DNA from: Neodontobutis hainanensis | Lineage: Eukaryota; Chordata; Actinopteri; Gobiiformes; Odontobutidae | Assembly: GCA_024349245.1 (NCBI GenBank) | Contig: JALDNG010000020.1 | Span: forward strand, 6,588,001 to 6,652,000 | Reading direction: 5' to 3' | DNA length: 64,000 nt | Part shown: positions 51,637 to 64,000 of the stretch, piece after piece | How the letters are laid out: the number at the start of each line of letters is the position of its first letter | Numbering within the stretch: position 1 is the first letter of the stretch | Notes under the pieces: model-generated | Seen by the model: only the letters and a program-made list of their open reading frames with translations | The model's database searches: none | What the model was told of the DNA's origin: nothing | Translations under genes and position numbers: made by a program

Positions 51637-54600
51637 ACTCTTTATTTTCAACTGAGCCTGTCAGTCTTTTTTTAAAATTGTATTTTGTTTTTGTTGAAAG
51701 ATTTTGAAGCAGTGGGGTAAAACTTTGTGATTTGTTTGTTCACTGCTGTCACTGTAGAGTGAGAAATACAGTGTCAAGTGACATCTTATTTCTTTGGCTT
51801 TTTGTGAACTGCAGAAAAGCCTGATCCTGTGTTGTCAACACATCTTGTTTTTCATTTTTTAATAATAAAAGTAGGAAAAACCAGGCTATTTGTTCATTGT
51901 GTCAATTGCTAATTGTTTATATATATATAAATAAACAAATTGGATGACTTTTTGAAACTCAATTATGGCTGTCCCTTTGGCCTAGTCCTTATCACCTACC
52001 TCCTTACCCTCTGTCACCCTTTGCCACTCTTCCCCAACGTCATCTTGGGTGTCAGGCTTGATTTCAGTCAGCACCGCTCAATATGCGACAAACTGCCGTT
52101 TAAAGGCTTGCTGCATTATTGATGAGACCAGATGTGCTGACTGTCACTTCACACCCTTATCCCGCTCCATTTGAGGTGGTTTGCTTCAGCTGGGTGGCCC
52201 CTTCTGACCACTTTGTTAATTGTCTTAATAGCTAACAGCACAGCTCATCTTACTCCGCTCAAACGTTTGCGAACTAACCTACACAAATTTAGTGGTCAGA
52301 AAGGAGTAGCCTGTGTGATTAAAATTTAATGCTCTAGTTTTATGGTTGATTTCAGTTAAGAATGACCTTTTTATTTCATGTAATCCAATTACAAACTGGC
52401 ATTAACACCTTTACATTTCAGCATTTGCTGACCTTATGCTACATTTCACTGTTAACCCTGGCTTACCTGAGACTAGCACCTGTGCTGTGTGTGTGGCAAA
52501 GTATGCTTTACTCATATATAGTTATATGGAAAGTTCTTTTGTCAGGCAAAATCCCGTTTTGTATTCATTTGGGCTTATAAATAACTTTCAACTAATATTA
52601 AATAATATAGCTTTTGCTTAAGGTCAATCTCTCCTAAAAAGTTTAAAACCGCTCTTAAGTCAGAAACCAGTTAAACAACGTTTTTACTCAACATGCAAGC
52701 TGGCGTTACTTTGGTTTCGACGGATTAGCTTTTGTAAATTTTAACAATAAGGTAACCAGATTTTTAACGATTTGTATGCAACACAAATTGCTTAAAATCA
52801 CCTAATTCATTCATCAAACGTTGGTTAGGCTACTTTGTTAAGCTTAGCTATAATAAACTAATACTATTATAAGCTACACTTGCAACCATTTTAGAGACTT
52901 TAACTCTACTCAAACAAAAAGAAAAAAGTCAGTTTCCCCCCTGAGTTTAGGACTGACAGATCCATGAACAGGAAGCCAGATGTTTTATTCAACAGCTAAG
53001 CGATAAGCGGGGGGGAAGTGTGATTATGATAGCGATCGGCTACGCATCGACACTCGAGCCCACGAGCAAGGCGACACCGCAGCGGCAGCGCATCGATCGG
53101 CCTGGAAACCGGAGCCTGCGCCGCAGTTTGTTTTCAAGCAGAGCCACGGGCCGAGTGTGAAGCTGCCAGGCCAGGTGCAGTGGACCCAGGACAGACATTA
53201 GTCACCTCTTTTAAGTGAGAGTTATGTATGTTACAGTCACAACAACAGGGATCAGGTGTAGGCTGGGCTATATCTACTGAGCATGTAGACTTGTGCATAT
53301 TTACAAACAAGAACTTATAGGGATCAGTCCTGGTAGGCCTATGTAGGATAACCTTAAAGAGTTCAACCGCAGTTTGTAGTGAGGCTACGTACATTAGCCT
53401 ACATGCAGGGCTGGTGACTATATCATTCAGAAAAAAAGAGGTAATGCTGGCACTCTTGGGCTTAGGCAACTCCAAATATTGGTTAAATGACTGACAACGT
53501 TCCGATCCCTTACGGATCTTCCAACTTCCAAGGTCCAACTTTTTCTCATAGCCTAGATGTCACTCACATAGCTTGGGGGTCCATAGCATTAAACTATAGT
53601 CACAAATTTGATAGCTCACATTTGTCTATGCAGTAATAGTAAAACTGAGAAAAATGGCTTCAAAGTTTTTTTTTGCTGTCCCACTGTGTAACAGGTAGCT
53701 ACAATAGTGATATTGTAATGATGTAGTGATACTGACTGTTTGGGGGAACTGTGAAGCATTTCTGGGCTATCTTTTGTTAAATGTATAGCTTATACTGCCA
53801 TCTAGTGGTTTCTCAAAATAATGCATACAAGCGAGAGAGCGGTTTCAGACTCTGTTTCGTTAGGTGATAGGTTGTCACCTTGTGGAGAACAGACGTAGTA
53901 CACAAAAATTTTCCCAAAATAAAGATGGAAGAATCAACAATAATGTGTGACTAGTCTGTTAAGCCCTTTGATGCGGCTGTTGTTGTGATTTTGGGCTATA
54001 CAAAAATAAATGTCTTGTCTCTCAAGACAGACCTAAAATGAACAGCATTGAATCATGCAAAGATTTATTTTTCTGCTTTGTTTTTTTTTTTAAATAAATA
54101 AAATAAAAACTTTTACAAATGATTGCACACAACACAAATTTCAGTTTCCTTTTTATGGATTTTATAGACTTTAATTTGGATATCATTAAGTCTTTACTAT
54201 TTACTCTGCTCTCCTGAGATGGTTTCCTGCCCAAGCCAACCTCTTCGTTGTGTCACGCTCACTTCAATTTTAAAATTGTCTTCCTTCCATTGCATACCTT
54301 TCCTGTCCAAAAAGAGGGAATGGTAAATTAGGCTAGTAATTCCTCAAAACTGAGTGAATGTTTAGATGATTTTGATCCGAGTTAGCCAATCAATTTCTTG
54401 AACAATGCTGAGATAGCAAAAAAATACCAGACTAACAGTTGCTCAGAGCAGTCAGAAGCTTGAATCTGTCTGTGTAGTGAGACGAAAGGCATATTAGCTT
54501 TGTGGATGTTTACACATGCCATGAGGACGTAATGCATTCCTTTCTCATCCTCTCTTCCACTCCTGTTACCATTTGGAAGACTGAGTGCATTTTTTCAGTA

Positions 54601-55664
54601 CAAATGTAATTATACATTTGAATAAAGCCAAGTGAGGCATTTAAGCATTTCCCTGCATTGTTAACTTAAGTAATCTTTAAAATATAGGCTAACTTACAAA
54701 TAATAAATTATGGTTGATTATTTTTATTCTTTTTATTTATTTGTTCTTATTGTGTATGTCTTTATATGTATATATCTATATATGTGTCCCTTTTAAGACT
54801 GCTTATTTAGGAAAATGTACAGTTGTTGACACTTTTGGGCTTCAGCAGCAAAAGGTTAACTTAAAGTTACCCAGGCAGCCAGCAGGGCGAGGTGGAAGTC
54901 TTGGCATGGACTCTGGCCTGGATAAAAGGTTGCCTTTAGGTACAAGCATAAAAGACAGTTCTCCATTAAATTACATGCTTGACCCTCTGTCCAATACATT
55001 AGGGACCCGGTTTTTTTTAATACAGAAGGACGGGAATATTTGTAATTATACAGAATTTAAGTAATACAACTGTGGTTAGATTAGCTACAGGTATTGGTTT
55101 TGGTCTTTGACATTTTTACGTAGTTCAACTAAACGCAGCATGGGATTGTAGGCTACTTTGAAGCTGGCGGGTTGGGCCAGACTGGAGAGAATTTTACACA
55201 GTCCTACCGCCCGACGGAGAGAGGAGGAAAGTCTGGCGCTCACACACGGCTTAACTCTCCCAAAAGCCGTCGGATACGGTCTCTTCGGTCAGTTACAAGA
55301 AGAGAAGCGGTTTGGAGCTTTGCAGCGCGATGTTCCTTTTTTAACTTCGCCTCGTTTATCTCGTAGAAAGCACAAGCCAATGTGGGATAGTGATTGGAGT
55401 TGACAAGCCCGCTCCACTACTGTATAGCCTACTCCCCTTTTCCTCCTCCTCCTCCTCCTCCTCTCCAGCTCCACACAACCAGGAAATCGTCGAGGTGTGC
55501 TCTTTTATCCCGCTAGTGACTACCCTCAAAAGCGGGATTAGATGTGTTTTTCGCTGGAGTTTTTGGATTTTTTTATGACGCTTTTTTGACTTTTAAATCC
55601 GCGCTTCAGCTCAGAAGTTAGTCAAACTTCCCTTCGAGGAGTCGACCTCCACTCTGGCCGAACA
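51637..55664. other. snrpd2 3' UTR, intergenic DNA and vasp 5' UTR
   Basis: 51637 to about 51890 is the snrpd2 3' UTR. Then come AT-rich DNA and a short GC- and CpG-rich patch at about 52990-53160 without an open frame of note. From about 55160 the sequence is GC-richer with a (TCC)n run near 55442, probably the vasp promoter and 5' UTR. The 134-codon minus frame at 53134-53538 is not recognised. Confidence 0.5.

Positions 55665-64000
<8,336 letters not shown>

Noticed and set aside
53134..53538. 134-codon minus-strand open frame
   Set aside because: No family resemblance, no splice or promoter signal; its first part overlaps a CpG-rich patch, where chance frames are longer.

Overview
The window reads as vertebrate nuclear DNA, almost certainly from a teleost fish. 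Genes are split by introns with GT-AG boundaries, dinucleotide microsatellites are long, and there are degraded Tc1-like DNA transposons, a non-LTR retrotransposon with a GATG tail and SINE-like repeats. All identifications come from reading translations by eye and recalling family sequences; no database search was run.

Layout, left to right. 1330-6174 (+): gramd1b (Aster-B), 17 coding exons with a consistent frame. 6175-11205: intergenic, holding a dead Tc1-like element (9248-10445). 11206-19763 (+): dact3 in four coding exons, with a 6.1 kb first intron containing a TG microsatellite inside a direct repeat and a SINE. 19530-31560: a tandem array of three C5a-receptor-like genes (c5ar1, all on -), separated by broken pieces of their neighbours (the dact3 3' end and an LBH-like exon). 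32161-34035: a truncated retrotransposon. 35407-38061 (-): an LBH-domain gene with an unusual hydrophobic C-terminus and coding-like upstream exons, one carrying an in-frame stop. 40492-43321 (+): polr2i, with a Tc1-like element in intron 4. 43934-44729 (+): a short peptidoglycan recognition protein (pglyrp5-like). 46880-48064 (+): a single-exon FoxG forkhead gene. 50408-51636 (+): snrpd2, whose start codon is split by an intron. 55665-63535 (+, running off the window): the first two coding exons of vasp.

From general knowledge of the human map, dact3, c5ar1, polr2i, snrpd2, vasp and a pglyrp all have relatives on human 19q13, whereas GRAMD1B is on 11q24. The block therefore looks like a rearranged teleost counterpart of 19q13 joined to another segment. 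The genes are not an operon. Two immune themes sit within about 25 kb (complement C5a receptors and a peptidoglycan recognition protein), but nothing in the sequence shows joint regulation.

The most interesting part is the c5ar1 array. The middle gene looks like a hybrid of its two neighbours. The third copy has lost the conserved TM6 tryptophan, the N-terminal glycosylation sites and two helix-8 residues while keeping an open frame. Relict gene ends between the copies record how the array was made.
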